64,000 nt of DNA, taken from contig JAQYVY010000004.1 in NCBI GenBank assembly GCA_030145195.1, positions 1 through 64,000 of the forward strand. Direction: 5' to 3'. The notes under the pieces are model-generated. The model was given only the letters and a program-made list of their open reading frames with translations. It made no database searches and had not been told where the DNA came from. Both the position numbers and the translations under genes were made by a program. This DNA comes from Desulfuromonadales bacterium. Lineage in GTDB: Bacteria; Desulfobacterota; Desulfuromonadia; Desulfuromonadales; BM103. How positions within the stretch are numbered: the stretch's first letter is position 1; each line of letters begins with the position of its first letter. Below are positions 16,199 to 25,619 of this stretch, piece after piece.

Positions 16199-17467
16199 TC
16201 AACTGATTTTTTCTAACCCACCCATATAAGGCCGCAAAACTTCGGGAATCACCACCGAACCATCTGCCTGTTGGTAGTTTTCCAGAACGGCGACCACGGT
16301 ACGGCCAACCGCCAGGCCCGAACCGTTGAGGGTATGCACGAATTCTGGTTTGCTGCCCGCTTCGCGCCGGAAGCGGATGCTGGCGCGGCGAGCTTGAAAA
16401 TCGCCAAAGCTGGAACAGGATGAGATCTCACGGTAGGTTTGTTGGGCTGGCAGCCAGACTTCGATATCGAAGGTACGGGCCGCCGAGAAGCCAATGTCTG
16501 CGGTGCAGAGATCAACCACCCGATAAGGCAGTTTCAGGGCTTGCAAGATCCCTTCGGCATCGGCCAGCAGTTTTTCCAATTCGACTTCGGAATCTTCCGG
16601 ACGGGCAAACTTGACCAGTTCGACCTTGTTGAACTGGTGCTGGCGGATCAAACCACGGGTATCGCGACCGTGGGCTCCGGCCTCTTTACGGAAGCAGGGG
16701 GTGTGCGCCGTGTAGCAGATCGGCAGCTCGGCCCCGTCTAAAATTTCATCGCGGAAAATATTGGTCACTGGCACTTCGGCGGTCGGGATCAGGAAATAAT
16801 CCGGATCATCCATATGAAACAGGTCGGCTTCAAACTTGGGCAACTGGCCGGTACCGGTCATGGTGTCGCGATTGACCATAAAGGGCGGCAGCACTTCGGT
16901 ATACTTGCCACCCTGGGTGTGGGTATCGAGCATGAAATTGGATAAGGCTCGCTCAAGGCGAGCACCAGCGCCTTTAGATAGAGAGAAACGGGCACCGGCA
17001 ATCTTGGTCGCGCGCTCAAAATCGATGATGCCGAGGTCTTCACCCAGATCCCAGTGTGGTTTGGGTTCGAAACCGAGCTGCGTTGGCTCACCCCAGGTGC
17101 GAAGCTCCGGATTGTCCGCTTCTGATTGACCAAGCGGGCAGTTTGCCTCGGGCAGGTTCGGCAGGGTCATCAGCAGCGCTTTGAGGTTTTCCTCGACCTG
17201 ACGCAACTCTTCATCAAGTTCTTTGATGCGGGTCGACACGGCTTTCATGCGGACAATCTCACCCTGGACCTGACTCTTGTCCTTGGTGCGACCGATCAAA
17301 GCCGAAACCTGATTGCGCTCGGCCTTGAGATTTTCCGCATCACTGAGCAGAGCGCGACGACTGTCATCGAGGGCGCGGAAGTCGCCAAGATCGATGGCCC
17401 CGCCACGAGTGGCTAGGCGGCGTTCGACTTCGTCCAGGTTGTCACGCAAAAATTTGAGATCGAGCAT
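16199..17467 (-). CDS. serS: Serine--tRNA ligase
   Basis: 422 residues. The N-terminal ~105 residues form the long antiparallel coiled coil that grips the variable arm of tRNA-Ser ([20 protein letters not shown] onwards). The class II catalytic core shows motif 2 in [20 protein letters not shown] and [10 protein letters not shown], and motif 3 in [20 protein letters not shown]. It also charges selenocysteine tRNA where present. Two tRNA-Ser genes and tRNA-Arg follow on the same strand with no terminator until 15.67 kb, so the enzyme and its substrates are probably cotranscribed. GGAG lies upstream of the ATG. Confidence 0.97.
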   Translation of the reverse strand: MLDLKFLRDNLDEVERRLATRGGAIDLGDFRALDDSRRALLSDAENLKAERNQVSALIGRTKDKSQVQGEIVRMKAVSTRIKELDEELRQVEENLKALLMTLPNLPEANCPLGQSEADNPELRTWGEPTQLGFEPKPHWDLGEDLGIIDFERATKIAGARFSLSKGAGARLERALSNFMLDTHTQGGKYTEVLPPFMVNRDTMTGTGQLPKFEADLFHMDDPDYFLIPTAEVPVTNIFRDEILDGAELPICYTAHTPCFRKEAGAHGRDTRGLIRQHQFNKVELVKFARPEDSEVELEKLLADAEGILQALKLPYRVVDLCTADIGFSAARTFDIEVWLPAQQTYREISSCSSFGDFQARRASIRFRREAGSKPEFVHTLNGSGLAVGRTVVAVLENYQQADGSVVIPEVLRPYMGGLEKIS

Positions 17468-17492
17468 AAAAACAGCTCCGCTGTTTTGGTGA

Positions 17493-17633
17493 AAGGTCTA
17501 AGGTGAAACGTAAAAAATGAAAGCGGAAAAACATCTTTCAGTATTGTGAGTAGGGAGTTCTAACACCTCTTGTGGGTCGCGTCAAGTGTTGGTTCTGCAA
17601 CCCTTTTACCTTTTACTTTTCACATTTTACCCT
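17493..17633. repeat. Purine/pyrimidine-biased low-complexity sequence upstream of serS
   Basis: An A/G-rich stretch (ggtgaaacgtaaaaaatgaa near 17501) and a C/T-rich one (ttttaccttttacttttcac near 17605) are roughly complementary, as in degenerate inverted repeats seen between genes in this bacterial group. No gene. Confidence 0.3.
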
Positions 17634-17634
17634 T

Positions 17635-18207
17635 TTATTTCTCACCCCTGACCCACCAGTCGATATCATCATCAAACCACCAGCGGGTCGAGTCGGTCTC
17701 CCAGATGGTTTCCGCCAGGGTTTTCGCCGCATCGGTCTGCAAGCGCTTGAGCGTTGCCGGGTACCATTCGTCGGCGTAGCGATTGCCAAGATCCTTGTAC
17801 TCTTTGAGCGCCAGGATCATTTCCAGCTGATCGGCATCATGGGCGATGCGTGCCTCGCGGGTTTCCTTGGCCATGAACTCGTACTGCAAACTACGATAAT
17901 CATCGCCAAAAGGCAGGGTGCGGGCCAGGTCCTCAACCGCCTTGCGCTCATCAACCTTAACGTACTTCTTGTTGACGTAGTTCAGGTCGCCGGTGCGCGC
18001 TTCGGGAATATCGTGAAACAAGCAGAGCAGCACCACCCGGGCCGCATCAGCCTCAGCATCAAGCTGGGCCAAGGTGTAGCCGATCAGACTCGTACGAAAG
18101 CTATGCTCCGCCACCGATTCGGCCCCGGAGCCGAGGAACTGAAAACCGGTGCGCGGCGTGCGTTTAAGCATGCCGGCTTCGAAGAGGAAATTGGCGATGT
18201 TTTTCAT
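17635..18207 (-). CDS. HD-domain hydrolase (YfbR/HDDC2-like)
   Basis: 190 residues with the complete HD signature: His in VAEHSFRTSLIGYTLA (residue ~34), His-Asp in LFHDIPEARTGDL (~64-65) and a distal Asp in HDADQLEMILALKEY (~122). Length and the EHSFR...HDIPEA pattern fit the 5'-deoxynucleotidase YfbR/HDDC2 group, which dephosphorylates deoxyribonucleoside monophosphates with a divalent metal. The Trp-rich C-terminus (RWWFDDDIDWWVRG) is also typical of this subgroup. Substrate is inferred from family only. It is transcribed alone between the EamA transporter and serS. Confidence 0.85.
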   Translation of the reverse strand: MKNIANFLFEAGMLKRTPRTGFQFLGSGAESVAEHSFRTSLIGYTLAQLDAEADAARVVLLCLFHDIPEARTGDLNYVNKKYVKVDERKAVEDLARTLPFGDDYRSLQYEFMAKETREARIAHDADQLEMILALKEYKDLGNRYADEWYPATLKRLQTDAAKTLAETIWETDSTRWWFDDDIDWWVRGEK

Positions 18208-18245
18208 AATATGTCCCGATCAGGAGAATGGGTTACTAATCAGTT

Positions 18246-18273
18246 TTAACGCAAAGGCGCTAAGGACGCAAAG
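18246..18273 (+). repeat. Dispersed 28-bp intergenic repeat, copy 1
   Basis: TTAACGCAAAGGCGCTAAG followed by GACGCAAAG; 26 of 28 positions match the reverse complement of 42156-42183. It contains two GCAAAG units and is framed by TTAAC and GTTAA (18274-18278). Confidence 0.6.
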
Positions 18274-18382
18274 GTTAATCGGGGCGTTGGGCATGGGACG
18301 AGAAAGGCTGGCCTACTACCAAACCATGTCACGTTCTCTTTTTGCTTTTGATTTCCTCGTACCGCGTCCCACGTCCCGGGTT

Positions 18383-19252
18383 TTAACCGAAACGGATCAG
18401 GGTGACCCCGCCGAGGATAAACAGTGTGGCAAGAAAACGGATTTTACCGCAGGACTCGCCGAGGAAGAGCACCCCGATCAACACGCCGACCAGCAGGCTG
18501 ACCTGACGCACCGGCACAGCGTAACTCATCGGTGCCAGACTCAGGCCGTAACGAAAGGAGAGAAAGGAAGCCATTATCACCGGTCCTGAGAGGATCACCA
18601 GCCAACGGCTGTTTCTGAATTCCGCCAGGACCCGGCCCCGATACTTACGGCGCATGAGGTTCAGGGTCATGAATAACAGCATGAAATCGACCAGCAGGGC
18701 GGTGAAATGAAACGGAGAATAGAGAGTGACCCCGGTCTTATCAATCACCGCACCGATTGAATAAATGAACCCTGCGGCCAAGGCTGCCAAAACGGCCGGG
18801 TCGCGCAAACTACGGAAGGGCCGGATCATTTCACTCCAGGCCAAGGCGCGCAATTGGATGGAATAGGCACCAAAGAGGATCAGGCCGATGCCCATAGCGC
18901 CGAGACCGGATACTTTTTCTCCGAGGATCAGAACCCCCCAGATCGGCACCCAGAACATAGCGGTCTGTGCCAGCGGATAAATGAGCGACAAGTCGCCGTT
19001 GCGATAGGCCCGGCCAGAGAACAGATGATAGAGCATGAAGCAGACCGCGCCGATGGCCGCCAAACCGACCACGCGCCAAGAGGGCAGCGGGAAGGAACCA
19101 GCCACCGGCAGTGCCAGGGTCATCAAGCTACCAGAGGTGACGAACATCCACCAGATGAAGACGGTTTTGTCTTTGCTGCGCTTGACCAGCAGGTTCCAGA
19201 GCGCATGCATCAACGCGGAAAAAAGGATTAAGGTAAAGGCGAGAGTCGACAT
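18383..19252 (-). CDS. EamA/DMT-family transporter
   Basis: 289 residues, very hydrophobic, with about ten predicted membrane helices in two repeats of the EamA fold (first repeat from LAFTLILFSALMHALWNLLV, second from LAALAAGFIYSIGAVIDKTG). Glu- and Pro-containing motif YPLAQTAMFWVPIWGVLILG is typical of drug/metabolite transporters. It acts in the inner membrane, exporting or importing a small metabolite; the substrate cannot be predicted. No strong Shine-Dalgarno precedes the ATG. It is transcribed divergently from fumC and shares a 155-bp intergenic region with it. Confidence 0.87.
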   Translation of the reverse strand: MSTLAFTLILFSALMHALWNLLVKRSKDKTVFIWWMFVTSGSLMTLALPVAGSFPLPSWRVVGLAAIGAVCFMLYHLFSGRAYRNGDLSLIYPLAQTAMFWVPIWGVLILGEKVSGLGAMGIGLILFGAYSIQLRALAWSEMIRPFRSLRDPAVLAALAAGFIYSIGAVIDKTGVTLYSPFHFTALLVDFMLLFMTLNLMRRKYRGRVLAEFRNSRWLVILSGPVIMASFLSFRYGLSLAPMSYAVPVRQVSLLVGVLIGVLFLGESCGKIRFLATLFILGGVTLIRFG

Positions 19253-19330
19253 AAGCAGAGATTGTAGCGAAGAGAAAACTTTAGTGATACTAAAATCTTT
19301 TTGAAGAGGCTAAACCAAAAAACAACAGCA

Positions 19331-19358
19331 TTGACAGCACCGACGCAGTTGATATGGT
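19331..19358 (+). promoter_or_regulatory. Promoter of fumC
   Basis: TTGACA (19331-19336), a 16-bp spacer and TATGGT (19353-19358). Expected start near 19365. Confidence 0.5.
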
Positions 19359-19362
19359 AAAG

Positions 19363-19392
19363 TAGTTAAATTACAGGTAATTTCAAGAACTA
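19363..19392. promoter_or_regulatory. Palindrome at the fumC transcription start
   Basis: AAATTAC-AG-GTAATTT (19368-19383) is a perfect 7-bp-arm palindrome, further flanked by TAGTT (19363-19367) and AACTA (19388-19392). It lies between the promoter and the Shine-Dalgarno, suiting a repressor operator. Confidence 0.45.
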
Positions 19393-19407
19393 ACAAGGAG
19401 ACACAGG

Positions 19408-20814
19408 ATGTCTGTCACCCGCAACGAACAGGACTCCATGGGCACCATGAGGGTGCCTGCGGCCGCTCTATATGGCGCCCAGACCGCCCGAGCGCAAGAA
19501 AACTTCCCCATCTCAGGGCTGCTCTTTCCCCGCCCGTTCTTGCGCGCGCTCGGAATGATCAAGGAGCATGCGGCCCAGGTTAACCGTGAGCTCGGTCTGC
19601 TTGAGCAGCGTCAGGCCATGGCCATTATGGATGCCGCCGAAGAGATGGTGATCGGCGACCTGGACGATCATTTCCCTCTGGATATTTTCCAAACCGGCTC
19701 TGGCACCAGCACCAACATGAATGCTAACGAGGTGATCGCCAACCGTGCCTGCCAGCTGCTGGGCGAAGATCTCGGTAACCGCAGCGTGCATCCGAATGAT
19801 CATGTCAATTATGGCCAATCGAGTAATGATGTGATTCCTACGACCATGCATCTGGCCGCGGCGGTGGAAATCAAGCAATCTTTGCTGCCCGCTCTTGGCG
19901 AATTGTGCAAGGTCCTTGGTGAGAAGGCCCGGCAGTTTGATGATATCGTTACGATCGGCCGGACCCATTTGCAGGACGCCACGCCGATACGGCTGGGACA
20001 GGTCTTTGGCGGTTATTTCCGTCAGGTCAGTCTGGTGATCAATGAGTTGGAGCGGACGCTTGATGGGCTTTGCGAATTGCCGCTGGGCGGCACCGCGGTT
20101 GGCACCGGGCTCAATACCCATCCCGAATTTGCCCAGCGGGTGATTGCCGGGCTGGCAGAAGTCACCGGGCTGCCGCTGCGTGAGGCCAAAGATCATTTCG
20201 CGGCCCAGGCCGGGAAGGAGCAGGTGGTTGCGGCCAGCGGTGCGCTCAAGACCTCGGCGGTCGCACTCTTCAAGATTGCCAATGATATCCGTTTTCTGGC
20301 GAGTGGCCCGCGCTGCGGTCTTGGTGAATTGCAGCTGCCGGCGGTGCAACCGGGGAGTTCGATCATGCCGGGGAAAGTCAATCCGGTGATGGCGGAAAGT
20401 TTAATGCAGGTCTGTGCCCAGGTGATCGGCAACGACGCGACCATTACTCTGGGGGGCCTGGCCGGTAATTTTGAACTGAACGTGATGATGCCGGTCATGA
20501 CCTACAACCTGTTGCAATCGATTGAACTGCTGACCAACGCGGTTGAGCAATTTAATGTGCGCTGTCTGCATGGTCTTGAGGCGAACCGGCAACGCTGCGA
20601 AGCGTTGATCGAAGAAAGTTTGGCCATGTGCACGGCGCTGGCACCGGTGATTGGCTATGACCGGGCGGCGGCCATCGCCAAGCAGGCTCATGCCACCGGT
20701 CAAACGGTGCGAGAGGTTGCACTTGCCGAGCAGGTTTTGCCCGAAGAGGAACTTGGCCGCTTGCTTGATCCAAGACCAATGACCGAACCGGGGATTCCTG
20801 GAAAGACCCGATAA
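19408..20814 (+). CDS. fumC: Fumarate hydratase, class II
   Basis: 468 residues. Converts fumarate and malate reversibly in the citric acid cycle, without an iron-sulfur cluster. Seen: GSGTSTNMNANEV, HPNDHVNYGQSSND, GRTHLQDATPIRLGQ and the superfamily signature GSSIMPGKVNP with the catalytic Ser loop. Homotetrameric cytosolic enzyme; length is standard. AAGGAG stands 7 nt before the ATG. The alternative, aspartase, shares the fold; the HPNDHVNYGQSSND and GTAVGTGLN regions and size favour fumarase. A palindrome at the start point suggests regulated expression. Confidence 0.93.
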   Translation: MSVTRNEQDSMGTMRVPAAALYGAQTARAQENFPISGLLFPRPFLRALGMIKEHAAQVNRELGLLEQRQAMAIMDAAEEMVIGDLDDHFPLDIFQTGSGTSTNMNANEVIANRACQLLGEDLGNRSVHPNDHVNYGQSSNDVIPTTMHLAAAVEIKQSLLPALGELCKVLGEKARQFDDIVTIGRTHLQDATPIRLGQVFGGYFRQVSLVINELERTLDGLCELPLGGTAVGTGLNTHPEFAQRVIAGLAEVTGLPLREAKDHFAAQAGKEQVVAASGALKTSAVALFKIANDIRFLASGPRCGLGELQLPAVQPGSSIMPGKVNPVMAESLMQVCAQVIGNDATITLGGLAGNFELNVMMPVMTYNLLQSIELLTNAVEQFNVRCLHGLEANRQRCEALIEESLAMCTALAPVIGYDRAAAIAKQAHATGQTVREVALAEQVLPEEELGRLLDPRPMTEPGIPGKTR

Positions 20815-20840
20815 AGCTGGGACCTGGGACGCGTAGATTC

Positions 20841-20874
20841 GGGGACTGTCCCCAAACGGGGGCGCCCCCTTTTA
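20841..20874 (+). terminator. Probable terminator between fumC and the methyltransferase gene
   Basis: Two adjacent GC-rich inverted repeats (GGGGACTGTCCCC at 20841-20853 and GGGGGCGCCCCC at 20858-20869) followed by TTTT. Confidence 0.55.
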
Positions 20875-20891
20875 ACGGAAAAAATCAGAAT

Positions 20892-21455
20892 ATGTCGAGA
20901 AAAGAGAGTCGCAACCATCTGCTGCTGCGTTACAACAAGGAGCGGCAACGGAATGTGTTGGCCAAACCGGGCGAGCATGAATTTGTTTTGATTCTTGATC
21001 AACTCAAGCCGAGCTTCAACGTGGGCAAGATTTTTCGGAGTGCCGAGGCTTTTGGTGCTCACGCTGTGCACCTGGTCAATGTCGGTCAGTTTGACCCATC
21101 TCCGGCCAAAGGCTCCTTTCGCAAAGTTCCTGCCCGGTTTCATGACAGCTTTGCCGACTGTCACGCTGCCTTGGTCGCTGAGGGCTATAGCTTCTTTCTG
21201 CTTGAGCCGACCGGGCTTGACTCGCTCTGTACGGTGAAATTACCCAAGAAATGCGCTTTTGTGTTGGGGCATGAGGAGTTTGGTTTCAGCTTCAAGCGGG
21301 AAGGTTTTACAGATCTGCAGACGCTGTCCATCCCTCAATTCGGCAGTGTGCAGAGCCTCAATGTCAGTATTGCCGCCTCGGTGATCATGTACGAATATGT
21401 GCGTCAGGTTCAAAGGCGGACGCCTGAGCCGACCGCGACCAGCGCTCAGCCATAG
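20892..21455 (+). CDS. SPOUT (TrmH/SpoU) family RNA methyltransferase
   Basis: 187 residues. The three SpoU motifs are present: NVGKIFRSAEAFGA (motif 1, with the conserved Asn and Arg), FVLGHEEFGFS (motif 2, AdoMet knot) and SLNVSIAASVIMYEY (motif 3). These enzymes transfer a methyl group from AdoMet to a ribose 2'-OH of tRNA or rRNA, usually as knotted dimers. The short form without an N-terminal substrate domain resembles TrmH/TrmL-like members; the target nucleotide is not inferable. It follows fumC by 77 bp with a hairpin between, so is probably a separate unit. It converges with the DUF2007 gene. Confidence 0.87.
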   Translation: MSRKESRNHLLLRYNKERQRNVLAKPGEHEFVLILDQLKPSFNVGKIFRSAEAFGAHAVHLVNVGQFDPSPAKGSFRKVPARFHDSFADCHAALVAEGYSFFLLEPTGLDSLCTVKLPKKCAFVLGHEEFGFSFKREGFTDLQTLSIPQFGSVQSLNVSIAASVIMYEYVRQVQRRTPEPTATSAQP

Positions 21456-21477
21456 GCAGGCAGCTGTCGGGCACAAC

Positions 21478-21798
21478 TTATTGATCTTTAGCCCGCCCGC
21501 ATTGCCAGCAGGCGCCGAACTGACCTTCCAGCACTTCGTTGCAATCCGGACAAGTCCAGGGTGTTGCCGACGACGGACTCTCTTTCAGCCAGGCATCGGC
21601 CAGTAGTTTGGCCCGCGGGTAGGTTTCCTCGTCGACAAGCCACAATTCAGGAAAGAGCTCGACAAAAGGGATTTCTCCCAGCCCCATGAACAACTGCTCG
21701 TTCTTGATCACGCAGGCCAGCCCCTCCTTCTCGAGCAACTCTTTAACCACGTTTGCCAGTCCGAGTTGATGTAAGCCGAAGGTGCAGAGTTTCAACAT
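21478..21798 (-). CDS. DUF2007-like protein with C-terminal zinc ribbon
   Basis: 106 residues. The N-terminal ~65 residues (NVVKELLEKEGLACVIKNEQ, FPELWLVDEE) resemble DUF2007, a small alpha/beta domain of unknown role often described as signal-transducing. The C-terminus holds one zinc-binding pair set, CPDC and CWQC, forming a treble-clef or ribbon (TPWTCPDCNEVLEGQFGACW). It follows rnd by 108 bp on the same strand. Cytoplasmic; no enzymatic motif is visible. Confidence 0.7.
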   Translation of the reverse strand: MLKLCTFGLHQLGLANVVKELLEKEGLACVIKNEQLFMGLGEIPFVELFPELWLVDEETYPRAKLLADAWLKESPSSATPWTCPDCNEVLEGQFGACWQCGRAKDQ

Positions 21799-21906
21799 AG
21801 GCTTTTGCTCATGCGGCGGCGGGGAAAGAAAAACCGCTTAAAAGGGTCGTAACACAACGCGGCCCGTCGGTCCAGTAGAGCCTCCAGCATCGAGATCACT
21901 CACTAT

Positions 21907-23034
21907 CTACAGGTTACCCAAAGCATCCAGCAGGTTCTGGCCGAGTTCTTTGCGCTGCCAGTTTTTCAAGCCATCAATTTCGGCAAAATCTTTGATTGCT
22001 CGGGGATTGTTGCGCGACACCGCTTCAAGCAGGGCATTGTTAATCAGAACGCCTGGATCGAGAGAGAGGGAATCGGCCTTCTTCTGTCGCCAGCTTTTAA
22101 GGGTTTTGAGCCTGGCCTCGGCAGCGGGATCTTTCACCCGGCGTGGCTGGCGCTCAAATCTCGGCAGCTCCGGCTCTGGAACTTCCAGACCCTCGCGCAC
22201 CGCTTGCAACAAGGCCTGGCCATAACGTTCGATTTGTCGTGACGAAAGATCGTCAATGCCTCTTAACCCCTGGGCTGACTCTGGTGCCCGCTGGGCCAGG
22301 GCCAGTAACGACTTGTTACCGAGAACCTTGTAAACCGGACTATTGCGGCGACAGCCTTCTTTTTCGCGCCACTGCATCAATGCTTCCAGAATCCCCAGCT
22401 CACGCCGCTCCAAGTTGCCAGCACCTTTTAGCCGTAGACAGATCGGACCTGCGGCGGGAGCAAAGCAGACTTTTTCCATCAGCAGGAACTCTTCGTCGGC
22501 CCAACTCTGACGCTTCAACTCTTTAAGCCGCGGCTCTAAAATATCAACTAGGCGGTGCAGGTGCGAGGTGTCAGCTGCGGCATACCGCACCATCTCCGCA
22601 GGTAAAGGTCGCTGTGACCAGTCGGCTTTTTGAAAGCGTTTGTCGAGTTCTACACCGAAATACTTACGCAACAAGTCGGCCAGCCCGAGGCGGGGCTCCC
22701 CGAGCAGTTGAGCACAAATCATAGTGTCGAACAAGCCGTTGATTTCTATATCGAAATCACGCTTTAAGCTGCGCAAGTCATAGTCCGCGGCGTGGAAGAT
22801 TTTGCGAATGGCTGGATCAGCCAAAACCGGGCGGAGCGGGCTGAGATCGGTTGCGGCCAGAGGATCAATCAGCACGGTCCGCTCTGTGGTCGAGACCTGG
22901 ATCAGGCAAACCTTTTCCTGGTAATTGTGCATCGAGTCGGCTTCCAAGTCGACAGCGATCACGGTCTCGGCGGCAAGGAGTTCAGCCAGTTCGGCAATTT
23001 GGGTGTTGGTCGTAAGAATTTCAATGTGTTCCAT
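21907..23034 (-). CDS. rnd: Ribonuclease D
   Basis: 375 residues. DEDD 3'-5' exonuclease: motif I VIAVDLEADSMHNY, motif II HAADYDLRSLKRDF, motif III YAAADTSHL with the Tyr of the DEDDy type. Two HRDC-like regions follow (around residues 210-285 and 320-370), as in E. coli RNase D. It trims the 3' ends of tRNA precursors and other small RNAs. It lies 53 bp after the U32-family gene on the same strand, so they may be cotranscribed. The window's three tRNA genes all encode CCA, so trimming stops at an encoded end. Confidence 0.93.
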   Translation of the reverse strand: MEHIEILTTNTQIAELAELLAAETVIAVDLEADSMHNYQEKVCLIQVSTTERTVLIDPLAATDLSPLRPVLADPAIRKIFHAADYDLRSLKRDFDIEINGLFDTMICAQLLGEPRLGLADLLRKYFGVELDKRFQKADWSQRPLPAEMVRYAAADTSHLHRLVDILEPRLKELKRQSWADEEFLLMEKVCFAPAAGPICLRLKGAGNLERRELGILEALMQWREKEGCRRNSPVYKVLGNKSLLALAQRAPESAQGLRGIDDLSSRQIERYGQALLQAVREGLEVPEPELPRFERQPRRVKDPAAEARLKTLKSWRQKKADSLSLDPGVLINNALLEAVSRNNPRAIKDFAEIDGLKNWQRKELGQNLLDALGNL

Positions 23035-23087
23035 TACTGTTCATACCTATTCATCTAATGGTTCGGGTTGTTTTGCGTGACGACGAT

Positions 23088-25472
23088 CTAAGTCATCTCC
23101 TGTAAATAATTGAAAGTGGAGGTTCCAGACAGGCTCGCATCTTGCTCACAAGCCGTCAGGACGCGGCGCCCCTCAACAGAGGACGCCCCCAAATGGGTCA
23201 GGTCGACCACAAAGCGGCGACAACCCATCTTCTGCAATTCATCAAGATGACCGATCAGGGAAAAATCCTGTTGCGGCCGTAGCACTGTGAGTCCGGTGCG
23301 ATCCTCCACCCGAAAGGCTTCGTCACGATCCGAAACCAGCGGATGTTCTGGTTTGACACCGCGCAGTGGGATGCGCGAAATCATCATCGGCAGGTTGGCA
23401 TAGACGGTGACGGCCAGTGGCAAGCCCGTCTTGCGATTGAGTAGCGCGGCCAGATTATTACGATCGTCTTCGACATAGAGCGTTGCCGCCGAAAGTCCCA
23501 GTTCACGCCAGACGCAGGCGGCCTGACTATTGGTGGTGAAGAGACGGTAACCGCTTTCGAGAGAGAGCTCTTCAACATCATCAAACAGGAGAAACTGACC
23601 AATATTCTGCAAACGAAAGCGGCTGAAACCAAGGTCGCGGAGTTGCTTGACTTCGGCCTGAAACGCTGCCCAGTCATCATCAAAGATGGCCAATGGCAAA
23701 TCCCAGAGAATTCGTTCGGGCGTCTTTAAAATGGCTCGACTGCCCGACTCAAGCTTGGCGCAGACGCCAGGGGTGAGCGGCAGGATCAACGTATCAACTC
23801 CTGCTTGCTTGGGTAGCGAGAGTTCGTGCAGGTTGCCGTGGGCGACTGCGAGACAAGGTGTCCCGGCCGGAGAATTTCCTGCGGGAACCAGGTCGGCCAT
23901 GGCTTGGCGGCGATGATCCGTCCGGGCTTCATGCTGACACTCTTCCACCAGCGCGGCCAGTTCCTGATAAAATTCGCGGCGGATGGCGTTCAGGCGGCTG
24001 AGCGGTAAAACCACCGCTGGCAGTGGGCCGCATTCGAGGCGACCCAAGGTTAGCGGCAACTGCCCGGTTTTGCCAAAGGTCTTGATCAACACCTCAGGCG
24101 ACAGCGGTCGGTCGGTTGCGGGAAACGATTCAACCGGGTAGTGGTGCGCCAGCGACAGACCATGACAGGCGGCGGACACTTCGATCCGTTGCGGGGTCGG
24201 CATGGCGATGACGAGATCAACCACCGCCTCTCCGGGAGAGACACTCTCCAGGCGTTTGTGGCAGGCCGATTGGCTCAGGTTGAAGGCCTTGCCCGAGGAA
24301 ACTTTATAGATGCGGTCGCCAGTGCGAAAGCTTTTGCCGGGCGGGGAACCAACCGCGACGCGTTCACCACTGTTAGCTCGGCTCACCGGCTTTTGCGCGA
24401 GACGCAGATCCCGAATCGTAAAAGCCGTACCCGGTTTGTCGGTGGCCGGTTGAATCCGCAGGCGGTCGCCGAGATGCACCGCGTCACGGGGCACAAAGCA
24501 GAGCAGCCCGTCCTGGCAACTCTCGACGCTGCCGATCAAGCGACCGGTGGCGCCATGAACGCCGGGGTTGACCATGTCGCTGGGAGGGTTGCCTGGTAGA
24601 AACCCGCGGGTTGGCTGACGGCCAAAGGATTCTTTGAGCAGCTCTTTGGCCGCACTGATCGCGGTGGCACGTTCCCGGTCTGAAGCATCAAGCACCATGC
24701 GGTAGGCCTGCACGACGTTGGCCACGTATTCGGCGCTCTTCATGCGGCCTTCAATCTTGAAGCTCATGACTCCGGCGGCGGCTAACTCTGGCAGCAGATC
24801 AATCGCCGACAGGTCGTTGGGCGAAAAATAGTAACCGTCTTTGCCTTTGTGATGATAGCGCCGGCGGCAGGGTTGCGCACAACGGCCGCGGTTGCCGCTC
24901 ATGCCGCCCATCCAGGAGGAAAAGCTGCACTGGCCGGAAAAGGAGAAGCAGTGGGCTCCGTGGATAAAGTGTTCGAGGTCGAGGTGGGTTTCGCGCTTGA
25001 TCACGGCGATTTCTGCCAGACTCAACTCGCGGGCCAGCACGGCCCGGGAAAAACCCAACCGCTCGGCCATACGCACGCCGGCGGCGTTATGAATCGTCAA
25101 CTGGGTCGAAGCATGCAACTCCAGACCGGGGAAGTGCCGCCTGGCCAAGCGCCAGACACCCAGGTCCTGAAGGATGATCGCATCAACGCCGATCGCCTCA
25201 ACCGCCGCCAGAATATCGATCAGATGTGACAGCTCTTTTTCTTTGACCAGGGTGTTGAGGGTCAGAAACACTCGCCGTTGGCGGGCATGGGCGTAACCGA
25301 CCATGCGTTCCAGCTCATCGCGATTAACATTTTTAGCTTTGGCGCGGGCCGAGAATTCTTTGAGACCGACGTAAACTGCATCGGCTCCAAACTCCATGGC
25401 CGCAAAGAAGGCTTCAAGGCTACCGGCCGGGGCCAGCAGTTCTGGCTTTTGTGGTGCGTTGTTGGACGTCAT
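23088..25472 (-). CDS. U32 family protein (RlhA/TrhP-like hydroxylation factor)
   Basis: 794 residues. The N-terminal half is a U32 domain (PELLAPAGSLEAFFAAMEFG ... GADAVYVGL) with the signature HGAHCFSFSGQCSFSS followed by GNRGRCAQPCRRRY, which supplies the cysteines thought to hold an iron-sulfur cluster. The long middle and C-terminal parts resemble the DUF3656-containing architecture of E. coli RlhA. RlhA and TrhP add hydroxyl groups to 23S rRNA C2501 and tRNA U34 using prephenate; older annotations as collagenase-like peptidase are doubtful. Which RNA is the target here is open, though DUF3656 favours the RlhA branch. The start has weak ribosome-binding context. Confidence 0.83.
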   Translation of the reverse strand: MTSNNAPQKPELLAPAGSLEAFFAAMEFGADAVYVGLKEFSARAKAKNVNRDELERMVGYAHARQRRVFLTLNTLVKEKELSHLIDILAAVEAIGVDAIILQDLGVWRLARRHFPGLELHASTQLTIHNAAGVRMAERLGFSRAVLARELSLAEIAVIKRETHLDLEHFIHGAHCFSFSGQCSFSSWMGGMSGNRGRCAQPCRRRYHHKGKDGYYFSPNDLSAIDLLPELAAAGVMSFKIEGRMKSAEYVANVVQAYRMVLDASDRERATAISAAKELLKESFGRQPTRGFLPGNPPSDMVNPGVHGATGRLIGSVESCQDGLLCFVPRDAVHLGDRLRIQPATDKPGTAFTIRDLRLAQKPVSRANSGERVAVGSPPGKSFRTGDRIYKVSSGKAFNLSQSACHKRLESVSPGEAVVDLVIAMPTPQRIEVSAACHGLSLAHHYPVESFPATDRPLSPEVLIKTFGKTGQLPLTLGRLECGPLPAVVLPLSRLNAIRREFYQELAALVEECQHEARTDHRRQAMADLVPAGNSPAGTPCLAVAHGNLHELSLPKQAGVDTLILPLTPGVCAKLESGSRAILKTPERILWDLPLAIFDDDWAAFQAEVKQLRDLGFSRFRLQNIGQFLLFDDVEELSLESGYRLFTTNSQAACVWRELGLSAATLYVEDDRNNLAALLNRKTGLPLAVTVYANLPMMISRIPLRGVKPEHPLVSDRDEAFRVEDRTGLTVLRPQQDFSLIGHLDELQKMGCRRFVVDLTHLGASSVEGRRVLTACEQDASLSGTSTFNYLQEMT

Positions 25473-25491
25473 CTGTACTTTGCTTTATTGA

Positions 25492-25517
25492 AAGAAAAAG
25501 CCGGGAAAGTCCCGGCT
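25492..25517 (-). terminator. Terminator downstream of ccdAB, upstream of the U32 gene
   Basis: AGCCGGGA and TCCCGGCT form an 8-bp stem around 25499-25517; the minus-strand transcript continues with TTTTTC. It lies about 100 nt after the ccdB stop and 20 nt before the U32 ATG. Confidence 0.75.
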
Positions 25518-25619
25518 GGTAGATATCTAAGCACTCTATCATGGCAGACCGCAGGCTGGCAAGCTGTGCTCAATTTGGGTTTAGTCTGCGCAACAAGATT
25601 CAACGCTAGGACAATCTCA

